64,000 nt of DNA from positions 1,479,001 through 1,543,000 of the forward strand of contig NZ_BLPF01000001.1 of NCBI RefSeq assembly GCF_011764425.1, written 5' to 3'. Under the pieces are notes generated by a model, which saw only the letters and a list, made by a program, of their open reading frames with translations, did no database searches and had not been told where the DNA came from. Positions 34,323 to 43,080 of this stretch are shown piece after piece (position 1 is the stretch's first letter; each line of letters starts with the position of its first letter). Position numbers and translations under genes: made by a program. This DNA comes from Phytohabitans houttuyneae. Lineage in GTDB: Bacteria; Actinomycetota; Actinomycetes; Mycobacteriales; Micromonosporaceae.

Positions 34323-34929
34323 GTCCTATGTGGCTTCGTTCGTGAGAACGAGCACCGAATGTTCGTGGGTTTCGGCGCCAGGTTTGGCCGGAAGCCGTGA
34401 TCAATGTCGGTGAGTTTTCGGCGCCACCTGATGGTCTTGCCGATCGTTGCGCGTCGGTCCTTGTGGCCCCGTGACGACGGTTCAGAAGGGCGGATCGGTG
34501 GCGGAGCCTGCGGTGGGGAGGCCTTGGGGTTGTGGGATTGGCGGGATGTCCTGGCTGGTGGGGTGGGGTCCAGGCGCCGATTGGGCGAGGGCGTGTTCGT
34601 GCTGTGGCGTCGATGGTGCCGGCGGGCCAGGGCAGCTCGACGCCGCTGATCACGAAGGTGGTCCCGTTGTTGTCCTGTTTGATGGTCAGGTAGGGGATGG
34701 CGTCGGGTGGGGTGAGGACGGCGCCGACCGATGGAAGGTGGCGCATGTCGCCGTCCCAGCGGACCTGGGTGGCGGCGTCGGCGAGTGCGAGGACGGCTTG
34801 CAGCGCCCAGCGGGTGCGTGCGGCGGGGTCGGCGGCGATCCAGTCGGGTAGCGGGGTGAGGGCGTCGAAGTCGTCGATCGGCTGGGTGAGGGCGTAGACG
34901 AACATGATGCCGCCGGACGGGTGGCTCAT
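34312..34929 (-). CDS. Hypothetical gene coupled to istB
   Basis: The first roughly 110 residues look genuine: IMFVYALTQPIDDFDALTPL, PDWIAADPAARTRWALQAVL, DAIPYLTIKQDNNGTTFVIS. The rest is Arg/Pro-rich and may be read-through into the IS end. The ATG at 34929 overlaps the istB stop by four bases (ATGA), so translation is coupled. It is probably an extra gene carried by the IS21-like element. Not recognised. Confidence 0.45.
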   Translation of the reverse strand: MSHPSGGIMFVYALTQPIDDFDALTPLPDWIAADPAARTRWALQAVLALADAATQVRWDGDMRHLPSVGAVLTPPDAIPYLTIKQDNNGTTFVISGVELPWPAGTIDATARTRPRPIGAWTPPHQPGHPANPTTPRPPHRRLRHRSALLNRRHGATRTDAQRSARPSGGAENSPTLITASGQTWRRNPRTFGARSHERSHIGQTR

Positions 34930-35450
34930 TGGTTGGTGTTGGCGAGCTGGTTGCGGGTGCGGGCGAGCCGGTAGGAGTCGGAGCCGGTCTCGATGATGTT
35001 GCCGCCGAAGGTGAGCCGGTCGACGATTGCGGCGCAGAGCCGCGGGTCGGTGAAAGTCTTGGTCCAGCCGGAGAACGCCTCGTTGGAGGCGATCGCGACG
35101 GAGGCTTTCTCCTCGCGTTCGGTCAGGACTTGGAACAGCAGCTCTGCGCCGCGCCGGTCAAATTCCATGTAGCCGAGCTCGTCGATGCAGAGAAGATCGA
35201 CGCGGCCGTAACGCGCGATGGTCTTGGTGAGGATCTTGTCGTCGGCAGCCTCGACGAGTTCGTTGACGAGTTTGGTGGCCAGCACGTAGCGGACCCGGAA
35301 CCCGGCCATCGCGGCTTCGGTGCCCAGCCCGATGAGCAGATGGCTCTTGCCGGTGCCGGAGTCCCCGATCAGGCAGAGCGGTAGCCCTTTCTTGACCCAG
35401 CCGCAGGTGGCGAGGGTGTGGATGATGGCGGGGTCGACATTGAGCCATTT

Positions 35451-36233
35451 TCATCGTGGGTAGCGGTCGTCTTCGGTGTGTTGGAGGACCTGGATCGCTT
35501 GGACGATGGCGGTGGCGCGGTGTGGGCTGCAGTGCAGCTTGGCCAGCACTTTCCAGGTCTTGAGGGTGGCTACCGCACGTTCGCCAAGCGCGCGGATCTT
35601 GGCGTGCTGGCGGTTGACTGATCTTTGCCGCTTGGACAGCCGCGGCCGGTTCGGCTGTCGTTTGAACGGCGTCCAGATAGTGCCGCCGGCGCCCTGGTAC
35701 GCCTTGTCCGCGAACGTCATCACGTTCACCCTGGTCAGGGCGTTGATCAGGCCGTGGGTACGGGCGGCGGTCAGGTCGTGGACCGCGCCGGGCAGTGCTG
35801 GCGAGGCCCACACGAGCCGGCCGGCCGCGTCGGCCAGGACCTGCACGTTTACACCGTGCCGTTTGTGCTTTCCCGAGTAGTAAGGCCGCTGGTCGGCGAC
35901 TCGGTCGATCGGGATCAGTGTGCCGTCGATGATCGCGTACGCCAGCCGACCGGCCCGATCGGCCGCCTGGGACAGGTCAGGGGCCAGGGCGGCGAGTAGG
36001 TCGATCGCTTCGCGCAGGTACCGCCACACGGTGCTGACCGACACCGCGAACCCGACCGCCAGCCTCACCAGGGTGTCGCCGTTGCGCAGGTGGGCCAGCG
36101 TCATCAACGCCTGCTCATGCGCTGGCAGCCGCCGCCATCGTCCACCCAGCTCAACACGTCGGGCTCGGATCAGCTCGGCAAGGCGCGTCAGGCTACGCGT
36201 GGACAACGGGATGGTGGCAACATACGTGAGCAA
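35451..36233 (-). CDS. ISa transposase, copy 2
   Basis: 260 residues from TTG 36233, identical to the protein at 11863-12645. The DDE-type motifs (AYAIIDGTLIPID; VMTFADKAYQGAG) are intact and the leader hairpin is present upstream. The 5' end of the element is separated from its outermost 11 bp by the intron, which would have to splice or be tolerated for the IS to move. Confidence 0.9.
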   Translation of the reverse strand: MLTYVATIPLSTRSLTRLAELIRARRVELGGRWRRLPAHEQALMTLAHLRNGDTLVRLAVGFAVSVSTVWRYLREAIDLLAALAPDLSQAADRAGRLAYAIIDGTLIPIDRVADQRPYYSGKHKRHGVNVQVLADAAGRLVWASPALPGAVHDLTAARTHGLINALTRVNVMTFADKAYQGAGGTIWTPFKRQPNRPRLSKRQRSVNRQHAKIRALGERAVATLKTWKVLAKLHCSPHRATAIVQAIQVLQHTEDDRYPR

Positions 36234-36488
36234 CGAGACTCCTGGACAGGGCTGTCGTTCTTGGTCGACTGCTGTCCTACCGGGAGTCTCGTCCTATGTG
36301 GAGCACCGACACACCTCGCTACCAGGACTCCAACGGCCCCAACCCACGATGGAGGGTCGGGAACTGGCGCGGTGGCGGTGTTCCAGCGGTAGGTCCGGCA
36401 GCCTTCCAGTTCCTGCGGTTTCCCGCCAGGGTGTCCCACTGCCGTGGCCGTGGCGTGGCCCCGCTCCGTTTCCAGTTCCCGCCCGTCA

Positions 36489-36520
36489 AACCGTGCATGC
36501 GGTTCTCCCGCACACGGCTT
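36489..36520 (-). ncRNA. Group II intron domain V
   Basis: Complement reads AAGCCGTGTGCGG, loop, CCGCATGCACGGTTT: a hairpin of about 32 nt with the conserved AGC triad near its base. It overlaps the end of the maturase gene. It is the catalytic centre of the ribozyme and matches 30110-30141 with one change. Confidence 0.8.
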
Positions 36521-37894
36521 ACCGACGTCGTTCACCGCCGGCATTCGGCTTGTCCCGCCAGGGCTTGCCAGCCCTGGGTTGCACGACGATCCCGTAAAGG
36601 CTGATCAGACCGAACTCGTTGGGCGTGAAATGCAGCAGCGCCCGACGGCCGAAGTGCCGGCTGCGGCGGTACCGCTTGCTGATGAACAACGCCACCCGCA
36701 CCCGCAGGTAAAGTCTGATCTTGCTGAAGCGTTGGGCCGAGTGCCCGTATCGGAAGTATCCGGTCCAGCCACGCAGGAACACGTTGATGCCCTGCACGAC
36801 CGCTTCAACAGGTAGCAGCAGCCTGCGGTGGGCCGTGAGGTCACGGATCCGGTCGCGGGCGTGCTGCATGGCCTTGTTCGCGGGCCAGCGGGCAAGGAAG
36901 GTGAACGGGCGTCGCCCATCGCGGGGCCGGGATCGCACCAGACGGTGGTGAAAGCCGAGGAAGTCCACGCCTTCCCCACCAACCTGCAGATGCACGATCC
37001 TGGTCTTGGCCTCCTTCGGCTGAAAACCGAGCTCGGCCAGCAGATCCCGAAGCCGTTGTAGAGCGGCCTCCGCCTGCTCGCGGGACTTGCACATCACCAG
37101 CACGTCGTCGGCATAACGGACCAGCACCCCGTGCTCACGCGTCGACCATTGCCGGTCCAGGCGGTGCAGGTAGACGTTACAGAGCAACGGCGAAATGACC
37201 CCGCCTTGTGGGCTGCCCGTTATCTCCCGACGGACCAGACCGTGCTCCATCACTCCCGCGCGCAGCATCACCCGCAGCAGCTTCAACACGGCCTGGTCGC
37301 AGACGCGTTCCTCAACCGCCTGCATCAACTCCTGATGCGGTATCGCCGAGAAGCAGTTGGCGATGTCCGTCTCGACCACCCACCGCCTACCCCGCGCGGA
37401 CTCCTCGATGAGCACCTGCAGGGCATCGTGCGCCGAGCGTTTCGGGCGGAACCCGAAACTGCACGGCAGCATGTCCGCTTCGAAGACCGGCTCGAGCACG
37501 ATCTTCACCGCGGCCTGCACGATGCGGTCACGCACCGAAGGGATCGACAGCGGCCTCAACTCGCTGCTGCCGGGCTTAGGGATGAACACCCGCCGCGCCG
37601 CAACGGCCGATACCTGCCGTCCGTCAGCTCGCTGGCCAGTTCGTCCAACAGCCGGGCGACGCCGTACTGCTCAACCTGGTCCAGGGTGGTCCTGTCGATG
37701 CCCGGGGCGCCGTCGTTACGGCGCACCGCGACCCACGCCCGCCACAAGACGTCTCTGTGACAGACCTTGTCTCGCAGCGCGTGGAACCGACGTCCGGGAT
37801 CGGCCTTGGCCGCCCGGTACAGCGCATGCTGCAAGGCACGAACCGGATCAAAGATTGATCCACCAGCGGCGGGACTAGCCGAAACGGCACTCAC
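36519..37894 (-). CDS. Group II intron reverse transcriptase/maturase, one-base frameshift
   Basis: The N-terminal part (start GTG 37894 after GAGGAGG; ATG 37912 possible) reads VRALQHALYRAAKADPGRRF, WVAVRRNDGAPGIDRTTLDQ. After a missing base near 37599-37601 it continues VFIPKPGSSELRPLSIPSVR, DRIVQAAVKIVLEPVFEADM, with the RT core EITGSPQGGVISPLLCNVYL and active site VRYADDVLVM. A maturase X domain and the C-terminal end GLISLYGIVVQPRAG follow. No HNH endonuclease domain is present. The frameshift may be a sequencing error. The listed span is one base short of a multiple of three. Confidence 0.88.
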
Positions 37895-38755
37895 CGGGCC
37901 CCTCCTCAACATCACACGCGTCGACGAAGCAGCGGCCCTTCCCTCACCGGCGGTTGTGTTGTCCGCTCGGCTCGATCGGTACTACGGCCGCCTCCGACTC
38001 CCTCCCGGCCGGTAATCCACTTCCCGAGGTCATCGGTTATAGGACACCACGCTTCCGGCAACAAACTCCGCAGGTTGCCGGGCCGGGGAGGGTCTCCTCA
38101 GTTCCCGCCGTCACTATCTGAACGTTCCGCGCCCCATACGCCGGAGAGTCCCTCGCGGCTGCAATCCAGGAGCTACACCGCTTCCATGGCCTTCACCCCG
38201 ATTCCGAAGGGCTCGGCACTCCCCACGCCACCCTCACAGGCAGCTGAGTAACGACGCCGCAGGCTTCGCTTCACGCTACGGACCGCTCAGTCGCTCCCCC
38301 TATCACAGGGCCTTCGACACTGGGCTCCGACCCCGCCCGTTTCCAGACGAGACCGCCAGTCTGCTACCGGGCCTCCTGGCAGCTACCCGGACCGGACTTC
38401 CACCGGCAAGCGACGACGAGCTTACGAACGAAGATCAACCTCCTACACGATCAACCTCCGCTCTGCTGGGCGCACGAAAATGGCTCATTGGAGTTGGCGT
38501 CGAAGTCGAAGGCGCGCAGGGGCTTGTCCCGGGGGAACGCGGCAGCCTTGATCCGGCGTTCGGAGCGGCGGCGGGCCCGGTCGTCGCACTCGGCCATGAG
38601 CAGCTCGGCGAGGAACCCGCGGTAGGTCATCTGTTCGCGGCTGGCGGATTCGGCGAGGTCGGGGAACTGGGACCGGATCGTGGGTAGGCGCAGTAGCCGG
38701 CAGGCGGAGTCGATCGCGGCGTCGGCGGCTTGTTCGGTGAGTCCACGATGGCGGG

Positions 38756-38881
38756 TCATGGCCTGTTCCCCTCTGCGGTGCGGCGGTGGCGGAGCAGTTG
38801 GTCGTAGGCGGTGACGGTGGGCAGCGGCCGGGTGTCGGCGGGCAGCTGCGCGAGTCGGCGCTGGGTCAGCGACACGACGTT
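38756..38881 (-). pseudogene. istA: IstA transposase, last 40 codons
   Basis: The complement encodes VSLTQRRLAQLPADTRPLPT, VTAYDQLLRHRRTAEGNRP and a stop that overlaps the istB start (ATGA). This is the usual C-terminus of IS21-family IstA next to IstB. Everything upstream is gone at about 38881, so the element cannot move on its own. Confidence 0.75.
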
Positions 38882-39275
38882 GCTGTGAAGAACCGGCACA
38901 GCACATCCAACCGCGCCTGCCCTTGCAGCTCACGGAGATCGACATCGAAGTCGATCTGCTCAGCCTCGTAAGGCCGAAAGATCGCAAGAACATCAGGCGT
39001 CGGCCAGACGTGCAACGCGATTCTCGCCTCGTCTCGACGGCTCAGCATGTCCTCGACCGCGGGAAGCTCGCCCGGCTCGCCGTCGACCCGGTACTCCCAC
39101 TGCCAGCCCTCCGCCTGCACCAGGGCGATCAGCGTCCGCCAGTCCTCAACGGTCGTCTCCGGCACGTGCACGTCCGGCAGCGTCCCGTTCAGGACAAGAT
39201 CGAACCACACCCGCACGTCCTCCCACCGCAACCCACTCACGTCGTCATGCTGCCGGAAGCCGATCTGTAAGAGCC
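38869..39275 (-). pseudogene. Hypothetical gene truncated at both ends
   Basis: The frame reads IGFRQHDDVSGLRWEDVRVW, FDLVLNGTLPDVHVPETTVE, DWRTLIALVQAEGWQWEYRV, LHVWPTPDVLAIFRPYEAEQ, IDFDVDLRELQGQARLDVL. Its 5' end is cut by ISd near 39272 and its 3' end by the IS21 remnant. Not recognised. Confidence 0.6.
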
Positions 39276-40150
39276 TGGTAAATAAGGGTTTCAGGTGGGT
39301 TGGTGGCGGGCGAGGCGTCGGGTCATGATGATGATCATGGCCCATTGGACCATCGCGGCGTGGTGGGCGGGCAGCCGCTCGTAGTCGCGGACGGTGCGGC
39401 GGCAGCGGTTGATCCAGGAGAAGGTGCGCTCCACGCACCATCTGCGGGGTAGGACGACGAAGGTGGTCTGTCCGGCGAGTTTGGCGACGATCTGGACGCT
39501 CAACGCCAGACGGGTGGCGGCCCAGTGGACGAGTTTGCCGGCGTAGCCGCTATCGGCCCAGGCCAGGGTGATGGTGGGAAAGCAGGCGCGTAGGGACCAG
39601 AGCAGCGGTCGGGCGGCGTCGCGGTCCTGCACGTTGGCGGCGGTGACCAGGATCGCCAGTAGTAGTCCGCAGGTGTCCACGGCTATGTGTCGTTTGCGGC
39701 CGTTGATCTTCTTGCCGGCGTCGTAGCCGCGGCTGTCGCGGCTGACTGTCTCGGCGCCCCGGATGCTCTGGGAGTCGACTACGGCGGCGGTGGGCTGCTG
39801 GTTACGGCCCTCGACCTGGGTACGGACCTGTTCGCGCAGGCTGTTGTGCATTCGGTTGAGGGTGCCGTCGTCGGTCCAGGTCTTGAAGTAGTGGTAGACC
39901 AGCTTGTGGTGTGGGAAGTCGGCGGGCATGGCGTCCCATTGGCAGCCGGTGTGGTCCAGGTAGCGGATCGCGTCGACCACGTCCCGACGTGGGTAGATGA
40001 TCGGCCGGCCACGGCCGGTCCCAGCTGGCACGTGCGCAGCCAGCACGGCCCATTCGGCGTCGCTGGTGTCCGAGCGGTAGCGGCGCGGACGCGTGGTGGG
40101 CAGGTGATCGGCAGTGCTGGCCGGCGTGGCGGGTGCGGCGACACCGGCGA
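39272..40150. mobile_element. ISd, IS5-family element (right end uncertain)
   Basis: Contains one IS5-family transposase. The left edge is near GAGCCTGGTAAATAAGGG. I could not find a matching inverted repeat on the right, so that end is approximate and may be lost. Confidence 0.6.
39291..40046 (-). CDS. ISd transposase (IS5 family)
   Basis: 251 residues from GTG 40046. The N-terminal domain has DAIRYLDHTGCQWDAMPADF, PHHKLVYHYFKTWTDDGTLN. The catalytic region has AAVVDSQSIRGAETVSRDSR, YDAGKKINGRKRHIAVDTCG, LAWADSGYAGKLVHWA and WCVERTFSWINRCRRTVRDY. The same frame reads on upstream as RRYRSDTSDAEWAV, the normal family N-terminus, but without a start codon, so the 5' end may be damaged. Confidence 0.85.
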   Translation of the reverse strand: MLAAHVPAGTGRGRPIIYPRRDVVDAIRYLDHTGCQWDAMPADFPHHKLVYHYFKTWTDDGTLNRMHNSLREQVRTQVEGRNQQPTAAVVDSQSIRGAETVSRDSRGYDAGKKINGRKRHIAVDTCGLLLAILVTAANVQDRDAARPLLWSLRACFPTITLAWADSGYAGKLVHWAATRLALSVQIVAKLAGQTTFVVLPRRWCVERTFSWINRCRRTVRDYERLPAHHAAMVQWAMIIIMTRRLARHQPT

Positions 40151-40170
40151 CAAGGTATACAGACAGGGTT

Positions 40171-40220
40171 GGGCCTTCGGTCGTGCTGGTTTAGTCGCCT
40201 TTGCTCGTACCCGAAGGCCC
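40171..40220. repeat. Inverted repeat
   Basis: GGGCCTTCGG and CCGAAGGCCC, perfect 10-bp arms about 30 bp apart, lie between ISd and ISc copy 2. It could be a terminator or an IS-derived end. No gene is supported in 40151-40300. Confidence 0.45.
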
Positions 40221-40300
40221 TTCTGCATGTCACGCCACCACGCCGCGACGGCCGTGATCATCGATCTCCACCCGGACCACCAACCACCCGGAACCACTTA

Positions 40301-41179
40301 GGGCGTGTCCTAGATGGAGGATCGCTGGGCTGCGGCATGATCCTCGTTCGTGGTGGAGGACATGATTCGGACGTGGGCGCCGGATGACTTCTGGCAGGTC
40401 GCGCAGCCGTTGATCCCGGTACAGGCGCGTCGTCGGCAGGGTGGCGGGAAGCGTCGTGCGGACGATCGGGCCGTGCTCGCGGCGATCGTGTACCTGGTTC
40501 AGGCCGGTTGCTCGTGGTGGAAGCTGCCCGCCCAGTTGTTCGGCGTCAGCCGGTCCACGGCACACCGCCGGTTTACGCAGTGGACCGTCGCTGGGCTGTG
40601 GGAGCAACTGCACCAGCAGTTCCTGCACGGACTCGGTGTCATCAGCGAGATCGACTGGTCTCGGGCGGTGGTCGACTCGATCTCGGTACGGGCCGAGAAA
40701 AGGGGGACCTCACCGGGCCAAATCCGGTTGACCGCGGCAAACCAGGCAGCAAGATACACATACTGTGTGACCGCCGTGGTGTACCCCTGACCTGCCTGAT
40801 CTCCGCCGCGAACACCCACGACTCCCAGTTGCTGATCCCGCTGCTGGACTCTGTCGCCCCGATCCGCGGACGCCGGGGGCGGCCTCGATGGCGGCCGGAC
40901 AAGCTGCACGCGGACAAGGCCTACGACCAGCCGGTCCTGCGCGCCGAGGTCCGCCGCCGTGGCATAGTCGTGCGGATCGCCCGCAAAGGCGTCGAGTCCT
41001 CCGAACGCCTCGGCCGGCACCGCTGGATCGTCGAAGCATGCCTGAACTGGTTGCTACGCAACCGCCGCCTCGTACGCCGCTACGACCGCAAAGCCGAACA
41101 TTTCCAAGCCTTCGCCGACCTTGCCTGCACCCTGCTCACCTATCGCCGCCTGCTCAAGGCGACCAAGTGAGACACGGCC
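40301..41179. mobile_element. ISc copy 2
   Basis: 879 bp, opposite orientation to copy 1 with the same ends. The flanks are TTA on the left and TAA on the right, so a clean duplication is not seen. It removes the start of the integrase gene beside it. Confidence 0.88.
40350..41170 (+). CDS. ISc transposase, produced by frameshift (copy 2)
   Basis: ORF A 40350-40790 and ORF B ending 41170 have the same protein sequences as in copy 1. The switch point is the A4G5 run at 40698-40706 (GAGAAAAGGGGGACC): 0 frame AEKRGTSPG, -1 frame EKGDLTGPN. The joined protein has DSISV, LHADKAYDQ and VEACLNWLLRNRR as catalytic blocks. Confidence 0.85.
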
Positions 41180-41957
41180 TAAGACGCTGAGCACCCGGAC
41201 CCTGGGCGACCTTCTCGCCATCGGTAACCGCGCCACCAACCGCGCCATGGCACGCGACAAGGTAAGACGAAACGTCTTCGCGCTCTGCAAGGTCCCCAAA
41301 GGGCAACCCGGCCGGCCATCCAAGTCCCTCACCCTCGAACAGACCCGGGCTCTACTTACCGCCGCCGAGGGCGATCCGATGGAGGCGTACATAGCCGCAT
41401 CGGTGTTGGTCGGTGCCCGGACTGAGGAGCTGCGCGCACTGGGCTGGGACCATACCGACCTAGACGGTCGGCCCGACGAACAGCCGCCCGCACCGCCGGC
41501 CGTGATGGTCTGGCATTCGGTCCGGGAGGGCGGCGACACCAAGACCAAGAAGTCGCGGCGGTCCCTCGCGCTTCCGCTCCGCTGCATCGCAGCTCTCCGA
41601 CGTCGCCGGGAACAGCAGGATCGGGACCGCGACCGGGCGGGTGACCGGTGGCAGGAACACGGCCTTGTATTCACCACGCGGATCGGTACCCCGTTGGATG
41701 CGGCTAACGTCCGTCGCGGGTTCCGGCGGGTGGTCAAGAAGGCCGGGCTAGACGCCAAGGACTGGACCCCTCGCGAACTGCGCCACAGCTTCGTGTCCCT
41801 GCTCTCCGACAGCGGCGTCAGCATCGAAGACATCGCCGACCTGTGCGGGCACTCCGGCACGACCGTGACCGAGGCGGTGTACCGACACCAGCTCCGACCG
41901 ATCCTGCTCCGCGGCGCGACCACCATGGACGCGATCTTCGGTCCCGGCGGGTCGTAG
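41180..41957 (+). pseudogene. Site-specific integrase beside tRNA-Val, 5' end lost
   Basis: About 258 residues remain: LLAIGNRATNRAMARDKVRR, GRPSKSLTLEQTRALLTAAE, with the catalytic Arg in VLVGARTEELRALGWDHTDL, His-x-x-Arg in WTPRELRHSFVSLLSDSGVS, His in LCGHSGTTVTEAVYRHQLRP and Tyr in AVYRHQ. The arm and most of the core-binding domain were removed by ISc. It is probably the integrase that brought in an element at the adjacent tRNA; it is unlikely to be active now. Confidence 0.82.
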
Positions 41958-41986
41958 TCACTCAGATAGATACTCGGAGACGAAAA

Positions 41987-42017
41987 GAGGGCATATCCAT
42001 CGATGGATAATGCCCTC
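41987..42017. terminator. Strong hairpin between integrase and tRNA-Val
   Basis: GAGGGCAT.ATCCAT, loop CG, ATGGATAATGCCCTC: a near-perfect 14-15 bp stem. It could terminate both the tRNA (- strand) and the integrase (+ strand). Confidence 0.6.
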
Positions 42018-42026
42018 TGACCTCGG

Positions 42027-42098
42027 TGGGCGATACTGGGATCGAACCAGTGACCTCTTCGGTGTGAACGAAGCGCTCTCCCGCTGAGCTAATCGCCC
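42027..42098 (-). tRNA. tRNA-Val (CAC)
   Basis: Complement begins GGGCGATTAGCTCAGCGGGA and ends TCGATCCCAGTATCGCCCA. The anticodon stem-loop is CTTCG-TTCACAC-CGAAG, giving anticodon CAC for GTG codons. The acceptor stem (GGGCGAT/ATCGCCC) and T arm pair fully. CCA is not encoded. Its 3' end faces the integrase fragment 70 bp away, the classic attachment-site arrangement. Confidence 0.95.
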
Positions 42099-42238
42099 TC
42101 AGCGCGCACGACTGTACCCGATCCGCTCCCCGCCGCGCACCTCGGATCCCCCGCGCGTCGCGAACAACGCCGAGCACAAGCAAGGAGCAGCGCGGCAGAG
42201 GACCAGCAGAGGAGCAGGGACGGGCGACAGGAGCAGAG

Positions 42239-42802
42239 TCAGAGGCGGTTGAGGACCTCAGTCACCAGGTTGACGTCGAAGCTCAGCCACACCGACGCCC
42301 ACACCACCGCGCTCACGAAGATCATGCCGAAGATGCCGATCGCGATGCGGACGGTCCACGACTGGCGGCCCACCCAGCGTGTCCACAAGCGAAGGTTGCG
42401 GCGGGTGAAGGTGAGCAGGCGCCGGGCCCAGGAGAACTCGATCGCCCAGATGCCGAGTCCACCCAGGACGATCAGCCAACCCGGGCCGGGCAAGGGGATC
42501 AGCAGCGCGCCCACCGCGACCACCATGAGGCCGGCCAGGCCGACCACGACCTTCAGCGCAACACGGCCGGTGGGGTTGGCGCGGATGACGTCGAGCGTCG
42601 TGCCCATGCGGTCGCGCCAGCGCGGCTTTCGAAGCAGGTCGGTGTCGGCGCCGGCTGCACCGTCCTCCTGTGGGTCGCCGCCCGAAGGTCGGCCCGCTCC
42701 TGTGGCGTCCACCACGTCTGTCCCCGTCATCGCCGGTCCACTCCCCGAAACCACGGCGGGGCGCCCCATACCGTCACCCAGTATGGCCTCTTTTGGGGCC
42801 AT
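42239..42802 (-). CDS. TIGR02611-like PGPGW membrane protein
   Basis: 187 residues. A polar N-terminus precedes VALKVVVGLAGLMVVAVGAL and LIPLPGPGWLIVLGGLGIWA, which holds the PGPGW motif, then FSWARRLLTFTRRNLRLWTR and a last membrane helix (IAIGIFGMIFVSAVVWASVW). Function unknown. It is divergent from the ssgB-like gene. Its presence marks the return to chromosome-like content. Confidence 0.82.
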   Translation of the reverse strand: MAPKEAILGDGMGRPAVVSGSGPAMTGTDVVDATGAGRPSGGDPQEDGAAGADTDLLRKPRWRDRMGTTLDVIRANPTGRVALKVVVGLAGLMVVAVGALLIPLPGPGWLIVLGGLGIWAIEFSWARRLLTFTRRNLRLWTRWVGRQSWTVRIAIGIFGMIFVSAVVWASVWLSFDVNLVTEVLNRL

Positions 42803-43080
42803 TTCGCCTCCGCAGTCTCGTCCCGCCCGTCACTCATCCGGACCACTGGACGTTACCGGAGTGAGTCGACGTCTGAGCCACACCCGACGCCGGGCGGCAA
42901 CCACCACGAAAAAAGAACCGGACATCCTATCCGAAAGCGGTTCATTCTTGTGGCAAATCGGGGCCGTCTTCCCACTACTGGGTGAGATCAGCGTATGGCG
43001 GAGCGTAATCAGGAGTATCCACTGAGTATGGGAGACGCGGGGCAAATGCGTCCCGCAGCGGTGCCGGGGGGAGAACGTCC

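Larger units (their letters stand above)
36351..38475 (-). mobile_element. Group II intron inserted in the ISa terminal repeat
   Basis: About 2125 bp. The 5' end starts GTGCGCCCAGC, fitting the GUGYG consensus; the 3' end is CCCTCC before ATCGTGGG. Roughly 560 bp of structured noncoding RNA (domains I-III) precede the reverse-transcriptase gene. Domain V lies at 36489-36520 and has the expected AGC and a purine-rich tetraloop. A truncated relative occupies the same position of ISa copy 3. Confidence 0.88.
35442..38486. mobile_element. ISa copy 2, interrupted by the group II intron
   Basis: Inverted relative to copy 1. Its transposase is identical to copy 1. The left inverted repeat of the IS (on the - strand) is split after GAGCCATTTTC by the intron at 36351-38475. 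A direct ATT lies on both sides (35439-35441 and 38487-38489), a 3-bp target duplication confirmed by restoration of istB. Confidence 0.92.
34926..38759 (-). pseudogene. istB: IstB-like ATPase, split by ISa copy 2
   Basis: N-terminal part 38490-38759 from ATG 38759: RHRGLTEQAADAAIDSACRL, FPDLAESASREQMTYRGFLA, ECDDRARRRSERRIKAAAFP. C-terminal part 34926-35441: GLPLCLIGDSGTGKSHLLIG (Walker A), RVDLLCIDELGYMEFDRRGA (Walker B), ASNEAFSGWTKTFTDPRLCA. Removing the IS and one copy of the duplicated ATT restores one 261-residue frame through the sequence AFDFDANSNVDPAIIHTLAT. IstB helps the IS21 transposase choose targets. Confidence 0.9.
34320..38881. mobile_element. IS21-like element remnant, hosting nested insertions
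   Basis: Contains istB, a coupled hypothetical gene and only the last 40 codons of istA. One edge cuts the integrase N-terminus near 34320; the other, near 38881, cuts another gene. istB is split at its codon 90 by ISa copy 2, which in turn holds the group II intron. Exact IS21 ends were not identified. Confidence 0.65.

Noticed and set aside
34040-41957. Treating the integrase N-terminal piece (34040) and C-terminal piece (41180) as halves of one gene split by ISs
   Set aside because: Same strand, but the linking residues do not fit; the two pieces look like different recombinase subfamilies.
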